Below are positions 20,317-31,715 of a stretch of DNA of 64,000 bases, piece by piece (positions within the stretch are counted from its first letter, which is position 1; each line of letters opens with the position of its first letter). Below the pieces are notes generated by a model. That model was not told the origin of the DNA, made no database searches, and saw only the letters and a list, made by a program, of their open reading frames with translations. Where the stretch lies: NCBI GenBank assembly GCA_021773075.1, contig JAJFKT010000015.1:109022-173021 (forward strand). Direction: 5' to 3'. The DNA is from Woeseiaceae bacterium. GTDB taxonomy: Bacteria; Pseudomonadota; Gammaproteobacteria; Steroidobacterales; Woeseiaceae. Position numbers and translations under genes: made by a program.

Positions 20317-20904
20317 TCATAGCAGGGCGTCCAACTGGCCATCGAGAAGCGCGTGTCCTTCTTCGCAGGAGGCCCCTGAGTTTGCCCAGGTTGCCAGCCC
20401 GTCCATGAAGATCATGAGCAGATGCGTGATCATTTCGGGCGACTTGTCGGCATCCAACTCGCCGATTTTTTGAGCCGCCTCGAGCTGTGTGATCATCGAT
20501 TTCTTCATGTTGGCTTTGTGGCTGTCCATGATGTCTTGCACCTCAACATCATCAGGCGCCATCTCGACCAGCGTCTTCACGGCGAGGCAACCTTTTGGGC
20601 AACCAACATTGGTCTCGGATTTGTCAATAAAGCCGTGCAAAACATCGCGAATCCCGGACAAGGGCGATTTCGCGTTAGCTAAAGCCTCATTCTTGTGCAG
20701 GCGAACATCCGCAAGATATCGATTCAGTGATTGCACGAACAGAGAATGCTTGTCACCAAAAGCCTGGTACAAGCTGCCCTTGTGCAGCCCGGTTGCTGAG
20801 ACCAGATCCGCCAGCGACGTCGACTCAAAGCCGTTCGCCCAGAAAGCGCGCATTGCGGCTTCCAATACCTGTTCGGTGTCAAATTCTCGGGGTCGTCCTA
20901 CCAT
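20317..20904 (-). CDS. TetR/AcrR family regulator
   Basis: MVGRPREFDTEQVLEAAMRAFWANGFESTSLADLVSATGLHKGSLYQAFGDKHSLF, canonical TetR HTH. Confidence 0.94.
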   Translation of the reverse strand: MVGRPREFDTEQVLEAAMRAFWANGFESTSLADLVSATGLHKGSLYQAFGDKHSLFVQSLNRYLADVRLHKNEALANAKSPLSGIRDVLHGFIDKSETNVGCPKGCLAVKTLVEMAPDDVEVQDIMDSHKANMKKSMITQLEAAQKIGELDADKSPEMITHLLMIFMDGLATWANSGASCEEGHALLDGQLDALL

Positions 20905-20925
20905 GCGGTGCATCCTAGTCGTTTA

Positions 20926-20939
20926 TGACTGATCAGTCA
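20926..20939. promoter_or_regulatory. Predicted TetR autoregulatory operator
   Basis: TGACTGATCAGTCA, a 14-bp perfect palindrome immediately upstream of the tetR start. Confidence 0.72.
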
Positions 20940-20956
20940 AGAACTAATTTCCCGGA

Positions 20957-22201
20957 CTATTCAAGGTCTTCCTGCAGACTTTCCTCTTCGTAGATTGGTG
21001 ATGCCGTTTGTGTCGACGCCAATGCATCGCTGAATGTGATTGGCGTATCAATAGCGGTCTGTTCGGGCCGTAAGGTTCTGAAGATGATGTAGATGGCGAG
21101 CAAGCCATGCGTAGTTGCTGCGTACGTAAAGAGGTATCCAGCATCCAGGTAGGTCATCAGCGCCGAAGCGATAAACGGTCCGATAACGGCGCCGGCGCCA
21201 TACATAAGCAGCAAGCCGCTTGAAACCGTAACGTACTCGTGTGGGTCTGCATGGTCATTCGCATAGGCTACTGCGACCGGATAAAGCGTAAATGCAAACG
21301 CTCCCCACACCGCGCCGAGAAGGTTGATCATCAAGAAGGATGATTCCGGTCCGGACAGGCCGAGACCAATGCTAACAACGCAGCCTGCGATACTCGTCGC
21401 TGCCAGGGTGCCGCGGCGACTGAACTTGTCGGATAAAAGTCCGATGGGCCATTGCCCAATCGCACCGCCGATAACGGCGGAGGTCATGAACCACGCCGCC
21501 AGCGATGTGCCACCCGAAATACTCAGTGTGTAAACAGGGGCCAGCGCCCAAAACGCGCCGTTCGCAAAACCTGAGACAAGACAACCTAGCGCACCGGACG
21601 GGGACACCTCGAACAGTCGTGGAATATCGATTGCAACGGATTGCGGTTTGTCGGGTGACGGCGAGGTCGAAAGCGCAATCGGCACAGCACCAATAGAGAC
21701 GAGTACTGAGGCGATAACGAAAAGCTCGAAGTTCGCGGGGTCATAAACGAGCGTCAGCATTTGACCAAGGGCCATCACGGTCAATGTAATCATCGCGTAA
21801 GTCGAGAATACGATGCCTCGTGTTTCGTTAGTGGAGCGCTCGTTAAGCCAACTCTCGATGACGACGTACAAAGCGGCGAAGCAAAACCCGGTTGCCATAC
21901 GCAGTATTGCCCAGGAAACGGGCTCCACAAGCAGGGAATGTATGAGCGGTGTTGCCGAGGCAATTGCCGTCATCGCCAAAAAGACCCTTACATGTCCGAC
22001 GCGCTGAACCAGCTCTCCGCCTTTGAGGCAGCCAAGAGTGAAGCCGATGAAATAGGCCGCACCCATCGCGCCGATTGCAAGCGTCGGAAAGCTCTCAAGC
22101 GTTGCCCGCACTGGCAGCAGCGTGCTTTGCAGACCCTGACCGGTCAGCAAGATGGAAACGCTGATCAGCAGTGCGGCTACGGGTGCGAAGGTCTTTTTCA
22201 T
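20957..22201 (-). CDS. MFS transporter (YcaD-like)
   Basis: 12-TM protein MKKTFAPVAALLISVSILLTGQGLQSTLLPVRATLE...FTLGCLKGGELVQRVGHVRVF. Confidence 0.85.
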   Translation of the reverse strand: MKKTFAPVAALLISVSILLTGQGLQSTLLPVRATLESFPTLAIGAMGAAYFIGFTLGCLKGGELVQRVGHVRVFLAMTAIASATPLIHSLLVEPVSWAILRMATGFCFAALYVVIESWLNERSTNETRGIVFSTYAMITLTVMALGQMLTLVYDPANFELFVIASVLVSIGAVPIALSTSPSPDKPQSVAIDIPRLFEVSPSGALGCLVSGFANGAFWALAPVYTLSISGGTSLAAWFMTSAVIGGAIGQWPIGLLSDKFSRRGTLAATSIAGCVVSIGLGLSGPESSFLMINLLGAVWGAFAFTLYPVAVAYANDHADPHEYVTVSSGLLLMYGAGAVIGPFIASALMTYLDAGYLFTYAATTHGLLAIYIIFRTLRPEQTAIDTPITFSDALASTQTASPIYEEESLQEDLE

Positions 22202-22317
22202 GGGCGGGATTCTACTCCCGAAGTTCTGGCGAGATATACTCTTTACATGCCTCGTATAGCAAAATCAGACAGCCCGTTTGCCGACTTCGAGACACGCCAC
22301 TTCAGTTCCTGTTTCAA

Positions 22318-23037
22318 ATGCGCGTAGTGGACCTTCGAGGCGAGCGATTGAGTGTCGCCAAAGCAGCATTGCGAAGCCTTCTGTTGATAGGCGCAGTTTT
22401 GGCGGCGATGACGCTATTCAAGAGTCCTGAATATCCGATGTTCGCGTTGCTGGCAATTCCGGTAATCGCCTTGTTATTCATCGCCACGCTAACGCCAAAC
22501 CGGCAGGCCGCACACGATTATCTGGTGCGTTCGATTGTCGTAACCAAAAGCGCGCTTAAATCGCCAGAGGACCGGGATCGACTTCGCGCCGACGTTGCAG
22601 GCGAAGGGTCAAAAACGAAGAGACGGCCATCGTTCCTGCGAATAGCAAGCGCACTGCTCGTGATCGGAATTCCGATCTTCGTTTTGTACAACGTCGCGTT
22701 AATTCAGCTCGATAGAGAACTCCGCCACCGTATCAGCTACGCGCTTGGCGGAACTGCCGGGCTGAGAATTGCGTTGCAGGAGCTATATCTTCTCGATGAT
22801 CGTTGGGGGACGTCCGCCAAGGAGCTTGATCATCCAACCCGAGATGACTACCCCGACGGCGGTTACTACGAACTCGAAAAAGACGGCGTTATTCGAATTC
22901 GATTCACCGTAATTCCGAAACTCAAGAAAGTTTCGATCACGATGACCCCGACGAAAACGGAAGAGGGCTTCGATTGGGAATGCCGCGCAGAGGGCGACAT
23001 TGTCCAGGCTATTCTTCCGTCGGTTTGTCGAGACTAG
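22318..23037 (+). CDS. RDD-like membrane domain (apparently N-terminally truncated) plus pilin-like C-terminal domain
   Basis: MRVVDLRGERLSVAKAALRSLLLIGAVLAAM resembles the internal RDD segment; C-terminal SYALGGTAGLRIALQELYLLDDRWGTSAKELDHP resembles pilin-like domains. The track start at 22171 overlaps the divergent MFS start. Confidence 0.55.
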   Translation: MRVVDLRGERLSVAKAALRSLLLIGAVLAAMTLFKSPEYPMFALLAIPVIALLFIATLTPNRQAAHDYLVRSIVVTKSALKSPEDRDRLRADVAGEGSKTKRRPSFLRIASALLVIGIPIFVLYNVALIQLDRELRHRISYALGGTAGLRIALQELYLLDDRWGTSAKELDHPTRDDYPDGGYYELEKDGVIRIRFTVIPKLKKVSITMTPTKTEEGFDWECRAEGDIVQAILPSVCRD

Positions 23038-23530
23038 CGGCTTCGTAACGAATTGATAGCACTTCCAGAGTGGCGGTCTTTTCACCAATCTTGACGACGA
23101 CCTCGTCGTTCACGCGTTTTGACAACAGTGCCCGCGCGATAGGCGAGTCCATGCTGATCAAAGATGTCTTCGCGTCTGTTTCGTCAGGGCCGACGATTCG
23201 ATAACTGCGAGTCTCGCCGGACTCGTCAGAAACTTCGACCGTCGCACCGAAATATACTCCATCGACTTTTGGCGTTTCTCGAACGACATTCAATTCCGGC
23301 AGGCGCTTCTGCAGATAGCGAATTCGATAGTCGATGCTGCCAAGCTCTTTCTTGCGATAGATATACTCAGCATTTTCGGAGCGATCACCTTCCGCCGCCG
23401 CAGCGGCCAGTGCTTTGACCACATCACGGCGATGAACCCAAATGTCCTTGAGTTCCTGCTGCAACACGGCGAAACCAGCAGGCGTGATATACGCGGAGGA
23501 CTTTGGAGCAGGTGGACGCCAGCGACCCAC
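23009..23530 (-). CDS. greB: Transcription elongation factor GreB
   Basis: SSAYITPAGFAVLQQELKDIWVHRRDVVKALAAAAAEGDRSENAEYIYRKKELGSIDYRIRYLQKRL; GTG at 23530 avoids overlap with the upstream cupin gene. Confidence 0.9.
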   Translation of the reverse strand: MGRWRPPAPKSSAYITPAGFAVLQQELKDIWVHRRDVVKALAAAAAEGDRSENAEYIYRKKELGSIDYRIRYLQKRLPELNVVRETPKVDGVYFGATVEVSDESGETRSYRIVGPDETDAKTSLISMDSPIARALLSKRVNDEVVVKIGEKTATLEVLSIRYEAASLDKPTEE

Positions 23531-23537
23531 TGGGCAC

Positions 23538-24209
23538 TTATCCTCTGGCCGCTGGCAAATGCCCGGCCTTCGCGAGTAGTAGCGCTCCTTCCTCATGCGT
23601 GAAGGCTGAGTGGCTGCTTTGGTCGGGACTGCGGATCCAGGTACCGGCCGGGTAGTCGCCGTGTTCGTCGCTAAACGATCCTTCGATGACAAATATTTCT
23701 TCTCCGCCATGGTGTGTGTGTTGCTGATACGGCGTATTCGGCGCCCAGCGAATCAGGGCTACGCGCTCGTTCTGAAACTCGTGCAATAACATCGCTTCCA
23801 GACCGGGCGCAACAGGTTCTGGCCACTCGGCCTTGAGCGTGTCCGTCACAACGGGCGTGTCATCTTCTTTATCAAACTGATGCAGTTTGACGATAACAAT
23901 GCAGCCATCAGCACCAACACGCGGCGAATGACTCGTGCCAATCGGATTGCGAACGTAAGTGCCTGCGGGGTAGCTCTGATGCTCGTCGCCGAATTCACCT
24001 TCGAGTACGAAAAACTCCTCGCCACCGCCATGTACGTGTGGTGAGAAGCTACTATTGGGTGCGTAACGTACAAGAGAGGTAGCACGCGCTACCTCGTCGC
24101 CAATGCGATCGAGCATCATGCGTTCGACACCCGGCATCGGCGAATCAACCCACCGATAATCTTCGGGACGAATGACGACTTTTTGTGAAAAATCGGAGTT
24201 TAAGTGCAT
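23538..24209 (-). CDS. Bicupin (ChrR-like) protein
   Basis: Two cupin repeats: HVHGGGEEFFVLEGEFGDEHQSYPAGTYVRNPIGTSHSP and HTHHGGEEIFVIEGSFSDEHGDYPAGTWIRSPDQSSHSA. Confidence 0.88.
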   Translation of the reverse strand: MHLNSDFSQKVVIRPEDYRWVDSPMPGVERMMLDRIGDEVARATSLVRYAPNSSFSPHVHGGGEEFFVLEGEFGDEHQSYPAGTYVRNPIGTSHSPRVGADGCIVIVKLHQFDKEDDTPVVTDTLKAEWPEPVAPGLEAMLLHEFQNERVALIRWAPNTPYQQHTHHGGEEIFVIEGSFSDEHGDYPAGTWIRSPDQSSHSAFTHEEGALLLAKAGHLPAARG

Positions 24210-24280
24210 ACCCGGATACTCTCACGGACGGGCTAGCGATGTCCCCGGTAATCGACTCGCGTATGCGTGGAAAACCACGC

Positions 24281-24318
24281 AAAAAAAACAGGGCAATCCA
24301 GTCGCCTGAATTGCCCTG
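24281..24318 (-). terminator. Rho-independent terminator for the 24331-24780 gene
   Basis: Minus strand CAGGGCAATTCAG-GCGA-CTGGATTGCCCTG followed by a T8 run. Confidence 0.9.
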
Positions 24319-24330
24319 CCGGACATGCTT

Positions 24331-24780
24331 TTACTTCAGTTTAATTTCGCGCACGAGGTATTCGCCCGTGATGGTGCGAATATCCGGGTAGGTCGGCACG
24401 ATTTCGTCACTGACTGCCTGGTTCGCATCGGACCATTCCTTCATGAACGCGTCGTATAAATCTTTGGACGGTTGCAAAGCGCTTGCGTCTTTGAAGTTGG
24501 TGACCAAAACAACGTTGAAGTCACCACTAGCCGGTAACTGACTCACGTAGATTGAGTAGCTTTCCATCTGACCAAGCTTAATGGCGACCTCATTGCCTGT
24601 TGCCCAGGTCTTGCTCAAACCTTCGAGATACTTGTCGATCATGTTTGAGTCGACTTTGACGGTCGTGACGTTCGAGACACCTTCGCTGATATCGTAATCC
24701 TTCCAGGCTTCAAGATCGGCTACTGCGACGTGTGCCATGGTGGCAAGTACAAGTCCGGCAATTAATTGACGTAATTTCAT
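24331..24780 (-). CDS. Secreted hypothetical protein
   Basis: Signal peptide MKLRQLIAGLVLATMAHVAVA; followed by a terminator. Confidence 0.75.
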   Translation of the reverse strand: MKLRQLIAGLVLATMAHVAVADLEAWKDYDISEGVSNVTTVKVDSNMIDKYLEGLSKTWATGNEVAIKLGQMESYSIYVSQLPASGDFNVVLVTNFKDASALQPSKDLYDAFMKEWSDANQAVSDEIVPTYPDIRTITGEYLVREIKLK

Positions 24781-24991
24781 TCTTTTTTGTCCCCAGTTCT
24801 ATTAAGTTTATTGTTATTTCTAACGGTCGCCGCCGTACTATGTGGCGATCGAGTGCGTCGACCCTACGTCACGCAAAGGAGTAACACAAACCAGCGACGA
24901 CGATTTCCAAGCGTCAGGGAACTGAAGTATTATCGCCGGAGTCAAAAAAATACCTAATCCTAAGACGAGAATCACTAATTCAGGATGTCCT

Positions 24992-26095
24992 ATGAAAACA
25001 TCACGACGCAGCTTTATCCGCTCAGCATCTACGCTTGCTGCGCTCGCGGCATTCCCGGGATTGGCCTGCACCCAGGAACCCGCTCGAAAGTCACTAAACC
25101 TGTTAGTCCTGGGTGGGACAGGATTCATCGGACCACATGAGATTAATTACGCGTTGTCTCGCGGCCATAAGGTGTCCATGTTTAATCGTGGCAAGACGGC
25201 ACCGGGCATGTTTCCTCAGGTAGAAAATTTGATCGGTGACCGGAATGGTCAGCTTGATTCCCTGAAAGGTCGCGAGTGGGACGCGGTAATTGATAACTCC
25301 GGCTTCTTTGCGTCACACGCACGCCAATCCGCCGAGTTGTTGTATGGGCATGTCGATCAATACATGTTTGTGTCCAGCATCTCTGCGTATGCCGAATCTC
25401 TGACGCTCGAAGACGACGAGTTTTCTGCAGAATACGCTGTCATGGATGACCCAAGCGACGAGTCCGGTTCAATCTACGATCAGCACTACGGCCCGCGTAA
25501 AGCACTTTGTGAGCAGGAAGTCGCGAGAGTGTTTGGCGACAAGGCGATCAATGTTCGACCGGGCATTATCACTGGTACAGGTGACCCGACAGAACGACTG
25601 CGTCATTGGTTAAGACGTATGGTTGCTGGCAACGAGATCATGGTTCCGGGGCAGGATGACTTGCCGGTGCAATACATCGACGCGGCGGACATGTGTGGCT
25701 GGATGATTCGCATGCTGGAGGACGGAAGCGGAAGCGGTCCGTATAACGCGTGCGGTGCTAAAGACCCCTACGTCGCCAGACCGCTGCTCGAGGGCCTCGT
25801 TGAGGCAACCGGATCGACCTCGGAACTGACATGGATCGACTGGGAATGGATTCGGGCACAAACATCGGCCAATCCAAACTACGGTCCCTGGTATGGAGAA
25901 GGACCGTTAGCTTTCATGCAGGTCAACAATGACCGAGCAATGGCAGCGGGTCTTAGCTTCCGACCTATCGCCGATACCGTAAAGGACATGATCGCGAAGC
26001 TTGACGAGGTACCCGTTCGAGAAGGCCGGCGTGGTGGATTTAGCGCGGAACTTGAAGCCGAGCTATTACAGAAGTGGCATGCGAAACAGGTCTAA
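24992..26095 (+). CDS. NAD-dependent epimerase/dehydratase family protein, Tat signal
   Basis: SRRSFIRSASTLAALAAFPGLA Tat-like leader; NLLVLGGTGFIGPHEINYALSRGHKVSMFNRGK Rossmann motif. Confidence 0.87.
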   Translation: MKTSRRSFIRSASTLAALAAFPGLACTQEPARKSLNLLVLGGTGFIGPHEINYALSRGHKVSMFNRGKTAPGMFPQVENLIGDRNGQLDSLKGREWDAVIDNSGFFASHARQSAELLYGHVDQYMFVSSISAYAESLTLEDDEFSAEYAVMDDPSDESGSIYDQHYGPRKALCEQEVARVFGDKAINVRPGIITGTGDPTERLRHWLRRMVAGNEIMVPGQDDLPVQYIDAADMCGWMIRMLEDGSGSGPYNACGAKDPYVARPLLEGLVEATGSTSELTWIDWEWIRAQTSANPNYGPWYGEGPLAFMQVNNDRAMAAGLSFRPIADTVKDMIAKLDEVPVREGRRGGFSAELEAELLQKWHAKQV

Positions 26096-26103
26096 GAGTT
26101 TCT

Positions 26104-26859
26104 TTATTCGTTAGTCAGCGTCTCGGCCAAAAACTCAAGCACGACTTGCCAGGTCGCTTCGGTCGACGCGCCAACGCGTTCAGCGCTGAGCATTGACGAA
26201 CCATGAACGCCCGGATCGGCGACGTAAGTTTGCACACCGAAGTGCTCGAACTCTTTCATCTGAGCTTGCACCGACTCAATCTCAAATTCCCCTTGTGGGC
26301 GCAACGCCAGCGCGGGTATCGATAGATTGGCGAGGTATTGTTGCGGTGCGCATCCGGCAAGCGGGCCACCCGAGGCAGGTGAAAAACCCAGTATCGCCGC
26401 AACCTCGTCCTCGTGCTTAGCGCCCAACTGGAATACGAGCGCAGCAGAGTAACTGCTGCCCCAGACCGCAAGCGGACCCGAGAAGCCGGACTCCCGTGCA
26501 TAAGCCAGCGCAGCTTCGAGGTCCGGATAGACCTCGCAATAAGCGTATTCGGTTTTGTCCAAGCCCGCGATCGTACGATTCACGCCACCGAAACGGTCGC
26601 CGCCCGAGCGTTGATCAATGGCAAGAATGTTATAGCCGGTCTTCAGTAAACGATTTGCAATACCGCTGTACTCACCACGCGCGTCGCCGCCAGCCTGGTG
26701 AAACAGGAGTATGACGGGCGCTGATTTTCCAGCAGCGCTTGTGTACAGATCGCCGAATACCGTGATGCCGTCGCTGCTGCGGAACTCAACTTCGACTGTT
26801 GCCGCATTGGCGGTGATGGAAAAGAGCAGCGCGGAGGAAATTATTATGAGTCGTAGCAT
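26104..26859 (-). CDS. Alpha/beta hydrolase, secreted
   Basis: Signal peptide MLRLIIISSALLFSITANA; VILLFHQAGGDARGEY and VWGSSYSAALVF nucleophile elbow; ATG at 26859. Confidence 0.83.
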   Translation of the reverse strand: MLRLIIISSALLFSITANAATVEVEFRSSDGITVFGDLYTSAAGKSAPVILLFHQAGGDARGEYSGIANRLLKTGYNILAIDQRSGGDRFGGVNRTIAGLDKTEYAYCEVYPDLEAALAYARESGFSGPLAVWGSSYSAALVFQLGAKHEDEVAAILGFSPASGGPLAGCAPQQYLANLSIPALALRPQGEFEIESVQAQMKEFEHFGVQTYVADPGVHGSSMLSAERVGASTEATWQVVLEFLAETLTNE

Positions 26860-26923
26860 GCGAGGCTGAACCTTGTTTTGTCGATTTGGGGCATTATAGC
26901 GACTCGATGCGTTGCTACAAAAC

Positions 26924-27070
26924 TGAGCCAGATATTGCTCATTAACGACCATCGGAATATTTAGTGAGCCATATAAGGCTCAAAAATAACTAATAATTGA
27001 CAAATAGATTATGCGCAGTATACTGCGCAAAAAAGGATATATACCTACTTAATGAGCAGAATATGACGCA
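26924..27070. promoter_or_regulatory. hipBA control region: four TGMGC-N8-GCKCA-type sites and a near-consensus sigma70 promoter
   Basis: Sites at 26924-26941, 26965-26982, 27012-27029 and 27053-27070; TTGACA at 26997-27002, 16-nt spacer, TATACT at 27019-27024. Confidence 0.72.
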
Positions 27071-27425
27071 AAATATAGACTACCACGTGGCATCCCCGGA
27101 GGCCGTCGAGTCGGAGCTTGGGCAAAAGCTGGAGCGACTCCGCCTCAGCAAAAACATCAACCAGACGACGCTTGCGAGAGAGGCTGGCGTATCTCGCCGA
27201 ACCATTACGCGGCTGGAGAACGGCGAGGGGATTTCGCTCGACACCCTTATCCGTGTGATGCGAGCACTCGGTGTCGTCGATCGCTTTGCAACGCTCTTGC
27301 CGGACCCGACGACGCGCCCCGTTGAACGCATCAAACTCGGCGGACGTGAGCGCAAGCGTGCACGTAGCAAGAAGACGGCAGACGCAGGCGCGTGGACGTG
27401 GGAGCCAGAGTCCGGCGAACAATGA
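27063..27425 (+). CDS. hipB: HipB-like XRE-family antitoxin/regulator
   Basis: LGQKLERLRLSKNINQTTLAREAGVSRRTITRLENGEGISLDTLIRVMRALG; ATGA overlap with hipA. Confidence 0.88.
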   Translation: MTQNIDYHVASPEAVESELGQKLERLRLSKNINQTTLAREAGVSRRTITRLENGEGISLDTLIRVMRALGVVDRFATLLPDPTTRPVERIKLGGRERKRARSKKTADAGAWTWEPESGEQ

Positions 27426-28720
27426 CAGACGCGCGCGTAATTCTCTGGGGCCGCGATATCGGCGCCGTATCCTGGTTGGATGATCGGGAAGTCGCCGTAT
27501 TTCAGTATGTGCCGGAATTTGTCGACAGCGGTATTGAAGTCGCGCCATTGATGATGCCACTGCAGGAGGCGCCCTATGAGTTTCCGGCTTTGCCGCGAGA
27601 CGCATTCAAGGGACTGCCAGGACTGCTGGCAGACTCGCTCCCCGACAACTATGGGAACGCGTTAATTGATGCCTGGCTTGTACGCCAGGGTCGAACTCCG
27701 GAGAGTTTCAATCCTGTTGAACGTCTTTGCTATACCGGTGCGCGCGGGATGGGCGCCCTCGAGTTCAAACCCACCTTATTCGGCAGGTCGAATCAAGCGA
27801 ATCCGCTCGAGGTTGCGGAACTTGTCGAACTCGCCAACAAAATTCTTGCTGAGCGAGCGACGCTTGGCGGCAGCTTGTCCGGCGTCGACGACACGCAGAC
27901 GATCGAAGATATTCTCAAGGTAGGAACATCCGCCGGTGGCGCGCGAGCGAAAGCCATCCTGGCGTGGAACGAGGAGACCGGGGAGTTTCGGTCCGGGCAG
28001 GTTGCCAATGATGATGGGTTCACTTACTGGTTGATGAAGTTCGATGGCATCGATGACAACCGGGACAAGGAAATTGCGGACCCGCAGGGCTATGGACTCA
28101 TTGAATACGCGTACTTCCAGATGGCAGTCGCGGCCGGGGTCGAAATGTCAGAGTGCCGCTTGCATAGGGAAGGCGGCCGTGCGCATTTCATGACGAAGCG
28201 ATTCGACCGGACAATGCAAGGCAGCAAGCTGCACATGCAATCGCTGTGCGCCATGATGCATTTCGACTTCAACCAGCCGGACGCGTACTCCTACGAACAG
28301 GCGCTGCAAACCATACGCCGCATCGACATGCCAGTGGCCGATGTCGAACAGCAATTTCGGCGTGCAGTGTTCAATGTCATTGCTCGCAATCATGACGATC
28401 ACGTCAAGAACATTGCATACCTGATGAACAGATCCGGCGAATGGCGCCTGTCCCCGGCCTTCGACATAGCCTATTCGTACAATCCCAGTGGCGCCTGGAC
28501 GAGCCGTCACCAAATGAGCATCAACGGCAAACGCGATGAGTTCGTAATCGACGACCTTCTGGCCCTCGGAAAATCGGCCGCCATCAAGCCGGCGCGAGCT
28601 CGGGAAATTATCGATGCGGTTGTCGAGTCAGTTCAAAATTGGAAGGAGTTTGCCGATAGCGCTGGTGTTGAAAATCAGACAGCAACAAGAATTGCGAAGG
28701 CGCACAGGGTACTGACTTAG
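27422..28720 (+). CDS. hipA: HipA family serine/threonine kinase toxin
   Basis: GTSAGGARAKAILAWN, YWLMKFDG, FNVIARNHDDHVKNIAYLMNRSGEWRLSPAFDIAYS kinase motifs. Confidence 0.92.
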   Translation: MTDARVILWGRDIGAVSWLDDREVAVFQYVPEFVDSGIEVAPLMMPLQEAPYEFPALPRDAFKGLPGLLADSLPDNYGNALIDAWLVRQGRTPESFNPVERLCYTGARGMGALEFKPTLFGRSNQANPLEVAELVELANKILAERATLGGSLSGVDDTQTIEDILKVGTSAGGARAKAILAWNEETGEFRSGQVANDDGFTYWLMKFDGIDDNRDKEIADPQGYGLIEYAYFQMAVAAGVEMSECRLHREGGRAHFMTKRFDRTMQGSKLHMQSLCAMMHFDFNQPDAYSYEQALQTIRRIDMPVADVEQQFRRAVFNVIARNHDDHVKNIAYLMNRSGEWRLSPAFDIAYSYNPSGAWTSRHQMSINGKRDEFVIDDLLALGKSAAIKPARAREIIDAVVESVQNWKEFADSAGVENQTATRIAKAHRVLT

Positions 28721-28731
28721 CCTCGTACGCA

Positions 28732-30861
<2,130 letters not shown>

Positions 30862-30965
30862 TTATATTCATGTTGGGCGGGTGGTCAGACTGGCTCATGA
30901 TTCTCGCCCCCGGCCGTGCCGTTATTACCTGGCAGCGCGAGAGCCAACATAAATGGGGACACAAC

Positions 30966-31700
30966 GTGAATTATCGAATAATAATAATGGCGGCGCTGGT
31001 CGTCTTCACCACATCGGCCTGTACAACCACCAAACAGTTTACAGACACTGGCTACAAGCCACCTTCCGGTGACTACAAGTTGATCATCATGCAGCCAGAT
31101 ATATCGGTAGGCATGCTGACGGCGGGTGGTTTGGTCGAACCGAGGGAAGACTGGACGGACCAGTGTAAGGAGCACATTCTTAATGCGCTCGTTACTCAGC
31201 AGTCTGAACGAGGTGGTCAAACCACTGTTGCGGCAAGACTCGAAGACGCTGGTGACAATCTTGAAGAACTTAACGATCTGACCTCGCTTCACAATGCGGT
31301 CGGCGGCGCAATTATTCGGCACAAGTATTTTGGTGGTCCGAATTCCCTTCCAACGAAGAAAGATTCCTTTGACTGGACATTGGGCGACAGTGCTGTTGAG
31401 TACGGCCTTGGGGCAGACTATGACTACGCCTTGTTTCTTCATGTCGAAAACTCATTTTCGTCGGGTGGCCGCAAGACGCTGCAGGTCGCGGGCTGGCTAT
31501 CGTGTGCTGTCGGCGTTTGCGTTGGTGTCACGGGTGGACAACAAGTGGCCTTTGCATCTCTCGTTGACCTGAAGACAGGGCAAGTGACCTGGTTTAACAC
31601 GCTGGTGTCGGGCGTCGGCGATATTCGAGAAGCTGAAGGCGCCGATGACATGGTCGCGAGGTTACTCGGGCCTATGCTGGTGGAAGAAAAGCCGAAATAG
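30966..31700 (+). CDS. Lipoprotein, hypothetical
   Basis: GTG start gives VNYRIIIMAALVVFTTSACTT lipobox; first of three clustered secreted proteins. Confidence 0.75.
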   Translation: MNYRIIIMAALVVFTTSACTTTKQFTDTGYKPPSGDYKLIIMQPDISVGMLTAGGLVEPREDWTDQCKEHILNALVTQQSERGGQTTVAARLEDAGDNLEELNDLTSLHNAVGGAIIRHKYFGGPNSLPTKKDSFDWTLGDSAVEYGLGADYDYALFLHVENSFSSGGRKTLQVAGWLSCAVGVCVGVTGGQQVAFASLVDLKTGQVTWFNTLVSGVGDIREAEGADDMVARLLGPMLVEEKPK

Positions 31701-31715
31701 CGAAGATACAAAACG

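Noticed and set aside
27045-27605. 186-aa minus-strand ORF opposite hipB/hipA
   Set aside because: Shadow ORF; both strands cannot be coding here and HipB/HipA motifs are unambiguous.
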